Assembly: GCA_014904985.1 (NCBI GenBank)
Contig: MU129013.1
Coordinates: 62,001-126,000 of the forward strand
Source of the DNA: Hydnum rufescens UP504
Taxonomy: Eukaryota > Basidiomycota > Agaricomycetes > Cantharellales > Hydnaceae
Direction of reading: 5' to 3'
DNA: 64,000 bases
The notes below the pieces were generated by a model. That model saw only the letters and a list, made by a program, of their open reading frames with translations, had not been told where the DNA came from and made no database searches. The stretch's first letter is position 1, and each line of letters begins with the position of its first letter. Below are positions 20,915 to 31,791 of this stretch, piece by piece. The position numbers and the translations under genes were made by a program.

Positions 20915-22965
20915 TCACCACTTGGTTTGGACCTGTTTCCATATCCTCAGCGCCCCTGTACTGATGCTACAGGGGAATTGGAAGTGTTACTGACAGTCCA
21001 CTGGACTACGACTGGGATCCAACTCACTTTTCACCTTCGACATCAGCTTCTTTAACCCATTTTACCCGCACCGTTTGTTCAGCGCTCCGACCATTGCGGT
21101 TCTTGCGAGAAGATTTGGAGATCGTACGGCTCTTCACCTTCTGGTCGACTTTGCGCCTTTTCGATGGCCCTTCTTCGACCTCACTGTCGGAATCCTCCAC
21201 GCCCACCATTTCCTCAGGTTCAAGTAAGGCTGGCAATGGCGAACGCGACGATGCAGCCGAGTCTGAGAGCACCACCCATCGGATATGATACGTCATGCGA
21301 ATGTGTGAAAAGATGTGCAACAGCGACCCAGCATCAGTGTTTCCCATCAATTTTACCGGATTCTTGCTTCCTGAATCTGGTGCAGCCGCCTTTGCTGGGG
21401 GCGGGGAGGCCAAGAATTTGGCTAGCAACAAAGCGGTAGCGTCCGATTCAACGAGAGATTCTTTGGCGGAAGAGTCCAATTCGAGGGTTGGGAATTCAAA
21501 CAAACCAGCAAGAAGCCCTGTTTAACATTTCGTTAAGATTCTCGAGCGACGTGCCGTGAGCAACCTGAGGCCAAAGGTTTCACAAACCTTTTTCGGGCCG
21601 TCGAACCAGCAGGAACCAGCGATCTTGGTTCGTTCTGTATTCGATGACACTTACCGCGCAAGATTCTTCCCTTGCCTTCTTTTTCTCAATCTTCATCGGA
21701 TATCGCGTGACCGCGGTCGAGGTATCAGGGAAAGGCTCGCACATTCTGCACAACTCTTCAATCTCTGTATTCTTTTCCGTGCGTTCCACGATCTTTCCCT
21801 GTGGGCAGGTGAGGAAATTACGCGCTCCATCATATGGATATGGCCGATAAGACAAACCTCCGATAATTGGTATGCAGTACAACCCTGGTTAAGAGGGCAG
21901 GCTCCGCAAGTGGGATTCGTTGGCTTGCAGACCGTGCTGCCAAGCTCTATTAAAGCCTGATTAAATGCACCCGCCCTATCGGTCCCAGTCACAAGATCGT
22001 AGGCCGCCTTCCAGATGGTCTCGAGGGGCGCCTTTGCGTTGGAGCCTTTGAGGGGCGCGTGAAGAGCGAGAAGACGGCTCAGGAGGCGCTGGACATTGCC
22101 ATCCACAGCAGGGCTGCGCTCATTGAACACGATGGAACACACCGCCCCTGATTTGTAACAATAAAAGAACGAAGTAGTTAGGATGGGAGCTGATAGTGAC
22201 ATTTTCACCAGCACTTACATCGAAGAAAATAGACTAATTACCTGCGGTGTAACGGCCAACCCCTGGGAGCTGTTTCTCCATAGATGCAGCGGTAGGTGGG
22301 AATCTACCGTCCAACTCCCCTACAACCTTCTGTGACGCAGCAAGAAGTCGCGCAGCGCGACTATAGTATCCTAAGCCTTTCCACCTTTGATTAACATCTT
22401 CAATGGTAGCCTTCGACAATGCTTTGACTGTAGGAAACGCGTCCATCCAGCGATTGTAGTATGGTATAACGGTGGTTCTGTGTGAGCTCCCATTAGTAGC
22501 CATGGGTAAAGTGGCATGTTATATGGGCACGAACATTTGAGTCTGTTGTAACATAATTTCAGACACTAATACCTCGTATGCTCGTTGCGTCTGAGCCTCT
22601 CCACTTAGTTGCGAGTCATAATCTTTCCTCCACGGCATCCCTCGGATACTTTTGACTTTGTCATACCACGCAAGGAGATCATCGCGAAGCAGTAGAACAG
22701 ATGCCGCCGAGTGCAGAGCAATAGAATGGAGAGGACGTGGGGTCTTCGACCTCCCCGTCAAGGCGTCGTTGACGGAATTCAGACGCGCTAGCTTCGTGAA
22801 TCGTTTTTCAGATGAGACTCGGTGTGTTTTCGAAGGTGTCGCGTCTTTGAATGTTGAATTCGAGTCCTCGTTTTTGCGTGCTTTGTCGGTTCCCTCCTCA
22901 TCGGAGCTTAAAATAATAGGACGCGTAGATTTCCTTTTTCCGAGGGCCGTACTAGGGTTCCCCAT
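20915..22965 (-). CDS. MUTYH: MutY-type adenine DNA glycosylase, intact copy E
   Basis: Six exons on the minus strand, about 590 residues (human MUTYH 546). The start is MGNPSTALGKRKS after the shared upstream sequence. A basic, serine-rich tail is followed by the HhH-GPD domain. SEIMLQQTQ carries the catalytic Glu (about residue 136). Intron 1 joins QTQ to ITTVIPYYNRWMDAF. LPGVGRYTAG is the helix-hairpin-helix, and VDGNV carries the catalytic Asp. The ligands VCKPTNPTCGACPLNQGC bind the 4Fe-4S cluster. The C-terminal Nudix-like domain that reads 8-oxoG contains FLLVRRPEKG and FEFPTLELDSS. A charged linker GPSKRRKVDQKVKSR could be a nuclear signal. The last exon ends ISTGALRIWKQVQTKW. All splice phases agree. 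It acts in nuclear or mitochondrial base-excision repair of 8-oxoG:A. Confidence 0.92.
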
Positions 22966-23342
22966 GACACGGACCTTCGATGAGACTAGAAAGACCCTTC
23001 CCGTGCTCTTTACATAAGCACACGTGCCCCTCTGTATGGATTACATCATCATCACTGTCTTCTTTTGCGCACCGGACTGTAGGTGCGGGCCTCTTGGTAT
23101 GGTGCGCTTATTCGGATTGATAGGAGAATTTCATCCCGAGGTGTCCAGGATAATATGGTTGGGAAAACACAAGCCAGCATCCGTGGCAGAATTTCAATGC
23201 TTAGAAGCTCAAGTCTGTAGGATTGATATCCAGAGTGACGTAACGAGGAAAATGGGACAGGTGTGTACCTACACTTCCTACTCCCCGGCCCCGCGTATAT
23301 CAGTCCTGCCCTCAACCAGTGACCATTAATCGTCCTACTATC
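22966..23342 (-). promoter_or_regulatory. Upstream region of MutY E
   Basis: Read on the minus strand it matches 10,320-10,655, upstream of copy C, including a pyrimidine-rich lead-in and the final ggtccgtgtcATGGGG. Conservation in two copies of opposite orientation suggests the promoter moved with the gene. No specific factor site identified. Confidence 0.45.
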
Positions 23343-24940
23343 CTTTGCGCCCGATATCGATTTCGCTTTGAAGGAATCCACCGAATGAGACTCGAAGGAC
23401 CATTTTTGCCCGGAGGCTTGATCATTCTTGCCGATAATTTGATTCTCTTCCACTTGGGCCTAGTCTTTCAGCTGATTATTCTGTTAGGGAGGAATCACAA
23501 TACGTCCCTAAAGTCGCCCCCGACGAATAGGGGTTCTGAGGCGTTGCCGACTTTTTCCAATAATTACACGCCAATACCCCAACACGGGGACACCCACAGG
23601 GAACCTTATGGTAGTTGCGTCGTCAATTCCTAGTGTCTCCTGCAATATGAAACCGGAACGACGCTTGGAGAGGATGTTCCTGTCCTTCAAAATAGGGGGA
23701 AATACTAATAATTGTGAGTTTCCCTGGGTGCAAACCGTAGAAACGTCTTGCCTGGGATTAGTTCTTGGGCCCATATGAACACCTTCCTGGCTTCGATGCG
23801 TCGTCTCACAATTATTTGACAATCACCTCTGTTGGGTCTCGGCCCATCCGTATTTGGAGTTGATGTTGACGTACGAACATCTGACTCTTTTCTCGGGGTA
23901 TGGGCGCTGGGTACAGTTTATAGTGTGACTGATTATTCCCTTTTCGCGCCCTTGGGACCAGTTCGATGTTTCAACGCCGGCATCCTCAGGATCCAGGTAA
24001 TGCCTCTGATGATTGTCTCACACTGTTATTTCTGGGTTATTGCATTCACATCTGGCGCCTAGACACATCCCATAGGTGACGTGAATCGTCCAGGACGTAC
24101 TGTAATAGGGCTAGACAACCCCTTCCAGAGTTGGGCGGTCCTGTGTGAAATTCACCTCTTGGATGAGATGTCCTTCGGTCGATGGGGCGTACTATGCACT
24201 ATTCAGAGCAGGGTGACCGTAGTGTGGAGCTAATTCCGTCATTCAAGTTTCCAAATGGCATCAGAACAAAGCGTATTCTCCCGCTGCTTCATTGGGCGGA
24301 GTTGATGATATTCAGAGCACATCCACATGTGCGGAGCATGACTCTGAGTCGTCGAGTCAAGAAAGTGCGTTTTACGGCCTGGGGTTCTACGCAATTAGGG
24401 GTACTGAGCCACGTCAAAAGTGTCGGAGATATTCTCTCGGACGCTTTGAATCCTCTGCTAGCCATTCTACTCCGCTCCTTCGCCTTGCTCTGCGTTACGT
24501 CGGCTCGAGTCCAAGGGGGCCCGGGGTCGTCTTTTTCAGGTTCCAGACTCGCCAGATAGCTCAAGAATCTGTACATGCTTTCTTGGGCTTACAATTTGTT
24601 CAAAGTGATTGTTCTGGTTCATATCACATTAGGGTAATAATCTGATTTTGTTAAGATAGTAATTAGTTCTGTGAGCCCCGTTCCGGGGTCCAACGCAAGT
24701 TGCTGGCCAACACCCATTGAAACACCTGGTTCTGGTCGTGCTCATTGTTTCCTGAGAGGAAGTCGTCAGGATAGAGCGGAAAGAAAGCCTGGATCAAATT
24801 ACATACAAAAGAAGTGTTGCATTAAGGATTCGTCGCAAGGGGTGCCTGTGATTAAAGGAGGGTGAATATCTCTACTTGTACGCATGCAAGGTAACATTCC
24901 TCAAGACTGCTGGGGTCACAGCGAAACCTTGGGTTCAGGT
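23343..24940 (+). repeat. Array segment between the inverted block and DUF6534 C (unrecognised)
   Basis: Forward-oriented copy of the segment seen at 5690-7340 and 12,905-14,390. The DIDFALKES stretch near 23,353 is stopped by TGA at about 23,387. The part from about 24,060 (cccataggtgacgtgaatcgtccagg) matches 13,552 and following. No gene recognised. Confidence 0.45.
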
Positions 24941-24945
24941 CCCGC

Positions 24946-25207
24946 TGAGAGAACTATAGGACGACGAACCGGGGCAGGTTGGTTTATTAGTCTATTAGAG
25001 GAAGGGGAAGACAGGCGGCCTTGCCGATAGTACGATGAACCGGGGCAGGTTGTCGCACTATGGGCGTGTCTATCGTGTATATAGAGATTATTGTGTGGCA
25101 AGACTAAGGGTCGCGTCCCGAGCCACTAGGGCTGCCACTCGAGGGACCGCCGGTTAGGTAGTGGCAAATGCCGGGCGCTTGGAGCGCCGGCCGCCGTATC
25201 CTTAACA
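24946..25207. mobile_element. Solo LTR with 5-bp target duplication
   Basis: A 262-base insertion, absent from the two sister units, starts TGAGAGAACTATAGG and ends TATCCTTAACA. It thus has canonical TG...CA termini, and is bracketed by CCCGC on both sides (24,941-24,945 and 25,208-25,212). Inside are two direct copies of GAACCGGGGCAGGTTG (about 24,966 and 25,036) and a TATATAG box near 25,080. No open frame. This is what recombination between the two LTRs of a retrotransposon leaves behind. Confidence 0.85.
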
Positions 25208-25231
25208 CCCGCAGCAAACCGATCCTTTGTA

Positions 25232-27480
25232 TCACGATTCTGATGAGATTAACGACAATAGAAAGCGGATCATTGAACACCATGACAAATGTAGGGGACA
25301 TCCAATACGAACCATGGGGTCTATGTCCACATCATTGCGTGCTACTTCTCCAGTAACGTTTCTTGTAGCCTGGAACCTCTCTTCCTAAAAAAACGAACAA
25401 GCGTCGATTAGCATTGCCCATCCCCTGATATCATGACCAGCAAGGTCACGATATATGCATTGTAACGGACATTTCCAGGATCCCCTACGTTCTCCCCGAT
25501 TCTCTTTGTGATCAAGTAGGCAGTAAGTTCAAGAGGGCTTTGTGTATCGAGCCTCGCCCGCAGTCTCGTTCGCATATGTAGACTGCAAGGCCAAACATGA
25601 AATTAAGTGGTTCAGCATCGCACTCCTAACGAGACATATTATAGGGACATACTTGGTGAGCATGCTGATGGAATAGACCCCACCCAGTGGCTAGAACAGA
25701 ACCAAGGAATTAGTCTTGTATAGAAGTATCCTCATTCTCAAGCGAGCCGGAGGCTGAAAAATTGAGTAACCTACTATGCTGATAACAAGTACACCAATAC
25801 TGTACGGTCTGTACCTGTATTTGGCAAACTGTCCTCATAATTAGTCCAGCATCAGAATTATCACGCTGAAAAACGAAAGGGAATTGCCGAAATGCACCAG
25901 CGCAAGACAGATACACGAGAGAACACTAGTGACCAAGCCTGTACTAATAGTGTACAATACCATATGCTTGAGTACTGAATCAGTCCTGTGCCACCCAACG
26001 ACGCGTGAGACGATTAAGCAGACTAAGGGGCTCATTTAATACATCAAAAATCCATTGGGATACGCACTTCTGGAACCCGGTCCGCCGACGTCGCAATAAG
26101 AGACACATAAATGCTGCAATCACAATATCTGTGATTGCCTGAAAACCACATAATCACACCATGTATCAACGAAGGCAAGAGAGTGTGTGTTAGAAACAAG
26201 GGCAGAGAGATTGCGGCCAAAACGCACTTGAGTAGTGAGCCATGCTTCAATGAGCCACGGGGTCTCCTTGACTCTCACCCGAGATCCTAGCATCGTAATA
26301 CTACAACAGTGAGAGATACAGCCGAATCAGACCAACAAGTTGTTAGCTGGGGCCTTGCTGAAGAGAATACAGGGATGCATACGATTTGATGGTATTTGCT
26401 GCAGTATGCCAAAAGATTGATTTGATCGGAGTACAACGAGTCACGGTCCATCGAAATATGAGAAGATGAGTACTAACCAGCGCTGAATCCTAATGCGGGA
26501 GGAATAAGACGGAAGAAGCACATCGGAAAGCGATGGTAATTGGGAAAGACTAACCGAACTGAAGCAACACAAGGACTTGCTACAGTGTCATAATGCATGG
26601 GTTTCAGACTGATCTATTACAGCATCAGGGCCACAACATACCACAAGCATTCCTGCATAGAGATTGGCGCTCACTATGGAAATCAAGGGAGATTATGAAT
26701 ACAATGCTTCTCTGGCGAGGATATGTTGCAAGACCTACAAGAATAGAGGCGATACGCAAAGAATGTCTGCACAATAAATGACAAGCAGGCCTTGAAGTAG
26801 AAAGCGCCAAAGCCAAGACAAAGATAAGGGCATCCACAACAAGAACCGACTCGGTACTCACTACGTTAAGTGGATATATTGCAGATTCCCTATAAATATG
26901 CAATGATTTCATGGGTAGAGGGAGTCAATAGGGAATACCGGCGATACGCACCACGACGCCGACTTCAGAGTCAAAGGATTATGGTACCTTCCGACAAACC
27001 GCCAATATAACGACTGCGTAGAGAATGCACTGTATAATGCACATAGTGGCAGACAACAGTAAGTCTCCGCAGCATTTCTTAGAAACAGTTGAAGAGCACA
27101 GCAAAGGGAATACCCACAGTTGGAGACCCTCCAAAGTCCTTTACAATGGAAAATGAGGAATATGCCTCAGAAGATGAGTGTGTACGATGCTCACCATAAC
27201 AAGGCCACCTGAGAAAAGGATAGGTAATGGGCGATGATACATTTCAAGGGAATATGGAGACCTACCGTCAGTTTCACCCGCCTTCCATCATTCGGGAACG
27301 CATGATAATAGCTAGAGGTCTGGATAGTAAGGACACCGAAGCATCTGCCAAATAGATTAGTTCAGCGCCGTTGTGCCCATCTTTAATGCTGGAGGAGATT
27401 GACAAAGCGATGAGGAGGGTACCAAGGAACGAACCACCGAAGGCGTGGCCGTGGACGTGGGTGACTTTGATTGTCTCCAT
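25232..27480 (-). CDS. DUF6534 membrane protein, copy C
   Basis: Predicted start at 27,480 (METIKVTHVHGHAFGGSFLGTLLIAL). Exons then show GVLTIQTSSYYHAFPNDG (about 27,275-27,330) followed by gtaggt, then VALLW, then IVQTFFAYRLYS (about 26,725-26,765). Next come SLVLLQFG-like and ALGFSA helices near 26,500-26,580 and ITDIVIAAFMCLLLRRRRTGF (about 26,070-26,140). RTDSVLKHMVLYTISTGLVTS follows (about 25,925-25,990). The final exon EERFQATRNVTGEV ends at 25,232 in the SSES stop shared with copy B. The solo LTR lies just beyond the stop. The loop exon around 26,985 (FVTNYHN in copy A) reads FVGRYHN-like and I could not confirm its frame. Function of the family unknown; plasma or inner membrane expected. 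Confidence 0.7.
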
Positions 27481-28222
27481 GATGGACCAAGAGGGGATGG
27501 ATCGGGGGAGGAAATGGAAGCTTAGATGTGCTACACATCAGCTCAATTTATTAGAACCAAATGCCAAGTTGAACAGTATAGGAGACCGGATGATTCTTGG
27601 GGGCCTCGACAGATTGCAATATTTACCCACGTTACGTTACCCCTATACCGCCCGCCAGAATCGACGAGGATAGAATTAACCCAGAAATATACAGACCGAT
27701 TCTGAACTCTTGTCTTTACACGGGATTTGGCACCGGCGTAATCCACAGATAACGGGCCTCATTTGCCTCCAAGTATGATGCCTCCGATGACTCTGGGTAG
27801 ACAAAAAAGTGGATGGACCGTGTATTGCATCTTATTGAGCACGACAGATAGACCCCGATTCCTTTCCCAACAAGGCGTCTATCTGCGGTACTTTCGGCGG
27901 CTAGATCGGTCCAATCACTCCGCTCGGCTCCTCTCGGCCGCCCCAATGAGCGATACGAATAAATCATGAAGAGTTTGGCGTACCGCGGATATCAGAGGAT
28001 CTCCCACCTGCAAGACTCCCTTCTGCGTGCTTTCCGAGTCAACCAACGACGATATTCAACGGATCAGAGGAGAAACTTCCCACAGGATCCCTTCCCAGAC
28101 TGTCATCAGCGGTTTGAGACGGGAAAGTCGCCGCCTACTATTCAAATAGAAAACAGGGATGGTGAAGAATGTCAATTGCGCCGTTGAGTTTCGTCGCTTG
28201 ACTGGCACAAAAACAGGGTGCC
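27481..28222. promoter_or_regulatory. Divergent upstream region between DUF6534 C and MutY F
   Basis: Homologous to 9563-10,300 with substitutions and small indels (for example acagatagaccccg near 27,847 matches 9904). No gene seen. MutY homology resumes at about 28,223 in the middle of exon 1, so the MutY promoter and start are missing here. Confidence 0.4.
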
Positions 28223-30300
28223 TCTCCAATACACATTTACATAAGTGGAGAGGCTCAGACGCAACGAGCATACGAGGTACTCTTATCCAAAATTACTGTA
28301 GTGTTTACGACCTTAGGTCATGTCACAGGTCACAACGGTTTTTTTCTGATCCGGAACCGAGTCTTATCGTGGATCGGCAAAGTCCAAAATAGAGCTATCC
28401 GATGACTCTGAAAGTAAGTGCATCACGTGCAGATGCGACATGACGCGACTGTGCGGAGGCGGGCACGGGATGGGCTGGTGGGACTCACGACTAGGCGCCA
28501 ACAAAAACCATACCATCATCAACAGGGTGGGAAGCGAAAAGACAAGAAGCAGGGTTTCCCTCAAGGCCTCCGCTGGCAGACACAGCGAGTCCGTCGAGAC
28601 ACGGTCGACAACGAAGCGGAAGCAAAGTTTCGGCGGTCTCCGCTTCTTCCTTCACTGCCCTCGTGCCCCGGACTACAACTTGGATTCCATTTTATATCTG
28701 ACTTAAGGTCGTAACACTTTACAACAGACTCAAATGTTTGTGCCCATATAATGGGTCACTTTACCTGTCACTAATGATCATGAGAGCCCACGGAACGACT
28801 GTTTTACCATATCACAATCGCTGGATGGACGCGTTCCCACCGTCAAAGTGTTGTCAAATACCACCATTGAAGATGTTAATCAAAGGTTGAAAGGCTTAGG
28901 ATACTATAGTCGCGCTGAGTGACTTTTTGCCGCAGTGTTGTCCGATAGAGTCCCGCGTACCGGGGCATCTATGGAGAAACAGCTCCCAGGGGTTGGCCGT
29001 TACACGCAGGGAATTGGTTTATTTTTCTTTGATACAAGTGCTGCCATCCTAACTACTTCGTTCTTTTATTATTACAGGAGCGGTGTGTTCCATTGTATTC
29101 AATGAGTGCAGCCTTGCAGTGTCCAGCGCCTCCTGAGCCGTCTTCTCGCGATTCACGCGCCCCTCAAAGGTTCCAACGCAAAGGCGCCCCTCGAAGCCAT
29201 CCGGAAAGTGGCCTACGATCTTGTGGCTGGGATAGATCGGGCCGGTGCACTCAATCAGGCTTTAATAGAGCTTGGCAGCACGGTCTGCAAGCCAACGAAT
29301 CCCACTTACGGAGCTTGCCCTCTGAACAAGGGTTGTACTGCGTACCAATTATCGGAAGTTTGTCTTATCCGCCATATCCAGACGCATAAATTTCTCATCT
29401 ACTCCACAGGGAAAGATCGTAGAACGCGAGAATACTGATATTGAAGATTTGTGCACAATGTGCGAGCCTTTCCCTGATAACTCGACCGCGGTCACGCGAT
29501 ATCTGATGAACATTGGGAAAAAGAAGGCAAGGGAAGAATCTTCCGCGGTAAGTGTTATCGAATACAGAACGAGCGCTGGTTCCTCCTGGTTCGATGGCCC
29601 GAAAAAGGTTTGTGAAATCTTTGGCCTCAGGTTGCCCACGGCACGTCGCTCGAGAATCTTAACGAAATGTTAAACAGGGCTTCTTGCTGGTTTGTTTGAA
29701 TTCCCAACCCTCGAATTGGGCGCTTCCGCGGAAGAGTCTCTCCTGAATCGGACGCTATTGCTTTGTTGCTAGCCAAATTCCTGGCCTCCCCGCTCCCAGC
29801 AAAGACGGCTGGACCAGATTCAGGGTGCAAAGATCCGCTAAAATTGATGGGAAACACTGATGCAGGGTCGCTGTTGCACGTCTTTTCACACATTCGCATG
29901 GCGTATCATATCCGATGGGTGGTGGTCTCAGACTCGGCTGCATCGTCGCGCTCGCCATTGCCAGCCTTACTTAAACCTGAGGAAATGGTGGGCGTGAAGG
30001 ATTCCGACAGTGGGGTAGACGCGAGGCCATCGAAAAGGTACAAAAGCCACCAGAAGGTGAAGAGCCGTACGATCTCCAAACCTTCCCGCAGGAAAGACAA
30101 TGGTGGGAGCGCAGAACAAACGGTGTGCATAAAATGGGTTAAAGAAGTTGATGTCGAAGATGAAAATTGAGTTGGATCCGCGTCATAGTCTAATGGACTA
30201 CCAGTAACGCTATTGATTTCCCTCGTAGCATTAGTACGGGCTCTGAAGATATGGAAGCAGGTCCAAACCAAGTGGTGAATCGATTGGGTCGCGTTTGAGT
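28223..30300 (+). pseudogene. MutY adenine glycosylase, copy F (5'-truncated, transposon-interrupted)
   Basis: Only the end of exon 1 remains (GEAQTQRAYEVL-like, 28,240-28,290), and the catalytic-Glu helix is split by a 418-bp insertion. Exon 2 (about 28,785-29,010) has frameshifts after NRWMDAFP. Exon 3 has lost the bases encoding VDGNV (about 29,113), and the first iron-sulfur spacing reads VCKPTNPTYGAC, so one cysteine ligand is tyrosine. Exons 4-5 (29,410-30,170) remain mostly open, through RLEVSDS-type linkers to WVKEVDVEDEN, with a short deletion in the ESLVES segment near 29,740. Clearly non-functional. Confidence 0.88.
28301..28718. mobile_element. 418-bp TIR element inserted in MutY F
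   Basis: Other MutY copies read GAAATTATGTTACAGCAGACTCAAATG at this place. Here the sequence is split. Terminal inverted repeats are GTGTTTACGACCTTAGGTC (28,301-28,319) and, at the right end, the complement of AGTGTTACGACCTTAAGTC (28,700-28,718). The flanks TTACTGTA (28,293-28,300) and TTACAACA (28,719-28,726) both derive from TTACAGCA, giving a decayed 8-bp target duplication, hAT-like in size. An 88-codon open stretch inside (28,440-28,706) matches nothing I know. Confidence 0.72.
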
Positions 30301-31760
30301 AACATTATATGTTCTGTAGATTCATATATGATTTTACATGAGGAACTGTTTTGGGCCGCGGGCAGGGTTATCGCAGACGGTCTGAAGATACGTCTGGGGA
30401 TTCTCCCTTATAGCGATCGTTGACTATGAAGTTCCGAAATTGTTGATCCAAACGGTTCCAACAATGTTTTTATGTTCACCTATGCTCTCGAGCTCGTGCT
30501 TGTGATAGGTTTTCGTTCTCGTTTGATTGTCTTTTCCCCATCGGCTCATGGACTACCCCAGCTTTCGCAGAATTGCTGTAGCTCAACATCGTCAAAAAAG
30601 AGGACTGTCTGCAGATGGTTGTGTAAATGATCTCTACTTCCTGGTAACATGGAACCGGGATCCCACCCGTTCTCTTTCGATATCGATTTCGCTTTGAAGG
30701 AATCCACTGAATGAGGCTCGAAGGACCATCTCTCGCCCGAGCGATTGATATTCTTGCCGATAATTTGATTCTCTTCTGCTTAGACCCAGTCTTTCAGCTG
30801 GCTATTCGGATTGGGGAGGAATTACGTCCCTAAAGTCGCCTCCGAAGAATAGGATTCTGAGGCGTTGCCGACTTTCCCAACTACATACTGACCCAACGCC
30901 CATACACCAACAAGGGGTCATCCAGAGAGAATCTTATGGAAGTTGCGTCGTCAATTCCTATGCGTCCTTCTGCAATATGAAACCGAAGAGAGAAGAGAAG
31001 CATTCCTATCTCCAAAATAGGGATTCAGGGGAAAAACATTGATAATTGTGAGTGTCCCGGGATATGCAAGCCATAGAAACGTGTTGCTACATCTTGCCTG
31101 GAATCAGTTTCTTGGGCCATATGATCGCCTCCTTCGATCAACGTTATTTGACAATCGCCCCTCTTGAGCACCCATCCGCATTTGGAATTAATCTTGATGT
31201 ACGAGGGCATCCCACTCTTTTCTAGGGTCATGCGTGCTGGGTGCAATTTACATATAGCATCACTGATTATCCCGTTTTCGCGACCTGGGCCCCTGTTCCA
31301 TGTTTCCAATCGCGACATTGTTAGAAACCCCCTGAGTCCCAGCACAATGCCCCTATAATTGTTATTGTCTCAGGTCTTCATTTTTCAGTTTCGTATTCAC
31401 ATGTCACGTCCCTGGCCTAGACACATCCCATTGTGGGCGGTCCCGTGTGGGATTCACATCTTGGATGAGAAGTCCTTCAGTCGATGGGGCGTACCACACA
31501 TTATTCAGGGTGGGATGACCATGTAGTCGAGCTAATTCCGTCATTCAAGTTTCCACCTAGGATGAGAAGGAGGTGCATTACATTGCTGCTTCATGGAGTC
31601 AGAATCCAAAGGTGTATAGAGTTAGTGAGATTCAAGGCATCGGAGGGGTTCTCATGTGCAGAAGTGTCTAGAATGGCCCATCGTGTCGGGCGAAGCTCCT
31701 TTGCCACTTGAACAGAGTGCTTACAGCACAGCGTTCCAGAGTAGCCACCTAGAACGGCTA
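30301..31760 (+). repeat. Last array segment, bordering unique genome
   Basis: A decayed copy of the MutY-downstream segment (30,301-31,400) followed by part of the right-hand block (31,430-31,700, including tccgtcattcaagtttccacc at about 31,536). Multiple stops interrupt the DIDFALKES stretch at 30,675 and after. Array homology ends close to 31,740, about 50 bases before the SPB4 stop codon. Confidence 0.5.
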
Positions 31761-31791
31761 GAACTGTGCAAGCGATAGTTGAGTCCCAATC

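Larger units (their letters stand above)
20542..23342. repeat. Inverted array block carrying MutY E and its flanks
   Basis: Everything from 20,542 to about 23,342 reads in the opposite direction to the rest of the array: part of the downstream segment (20,542-20,900), MutY E, then its upstream region (22,966-23,340). At 23,343 the forward downstream segment resumes at gatatcgatttcgctttgaa, directly beyond the point where the inverted piece starts at 20,542 (its complement reads cataaatgatctc). One inversion, or insertion of an inverted copy, explains both junctions. Confidence 0.75.

Noticed and set aside
23024..23453. Open frames in the upstream region of MutY E
   Set aside because: They are not conserved in the equivalent region upstream of MutY C and cross the inversion breakpoint.
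893..31760. The array as a rolling unit of an autonomous transposon carrying MutY
   Set aside because: No transposase, reverse transcriptase or consistent terminal repeats bound the units; unequal crossing-over explains the spacing more simply.
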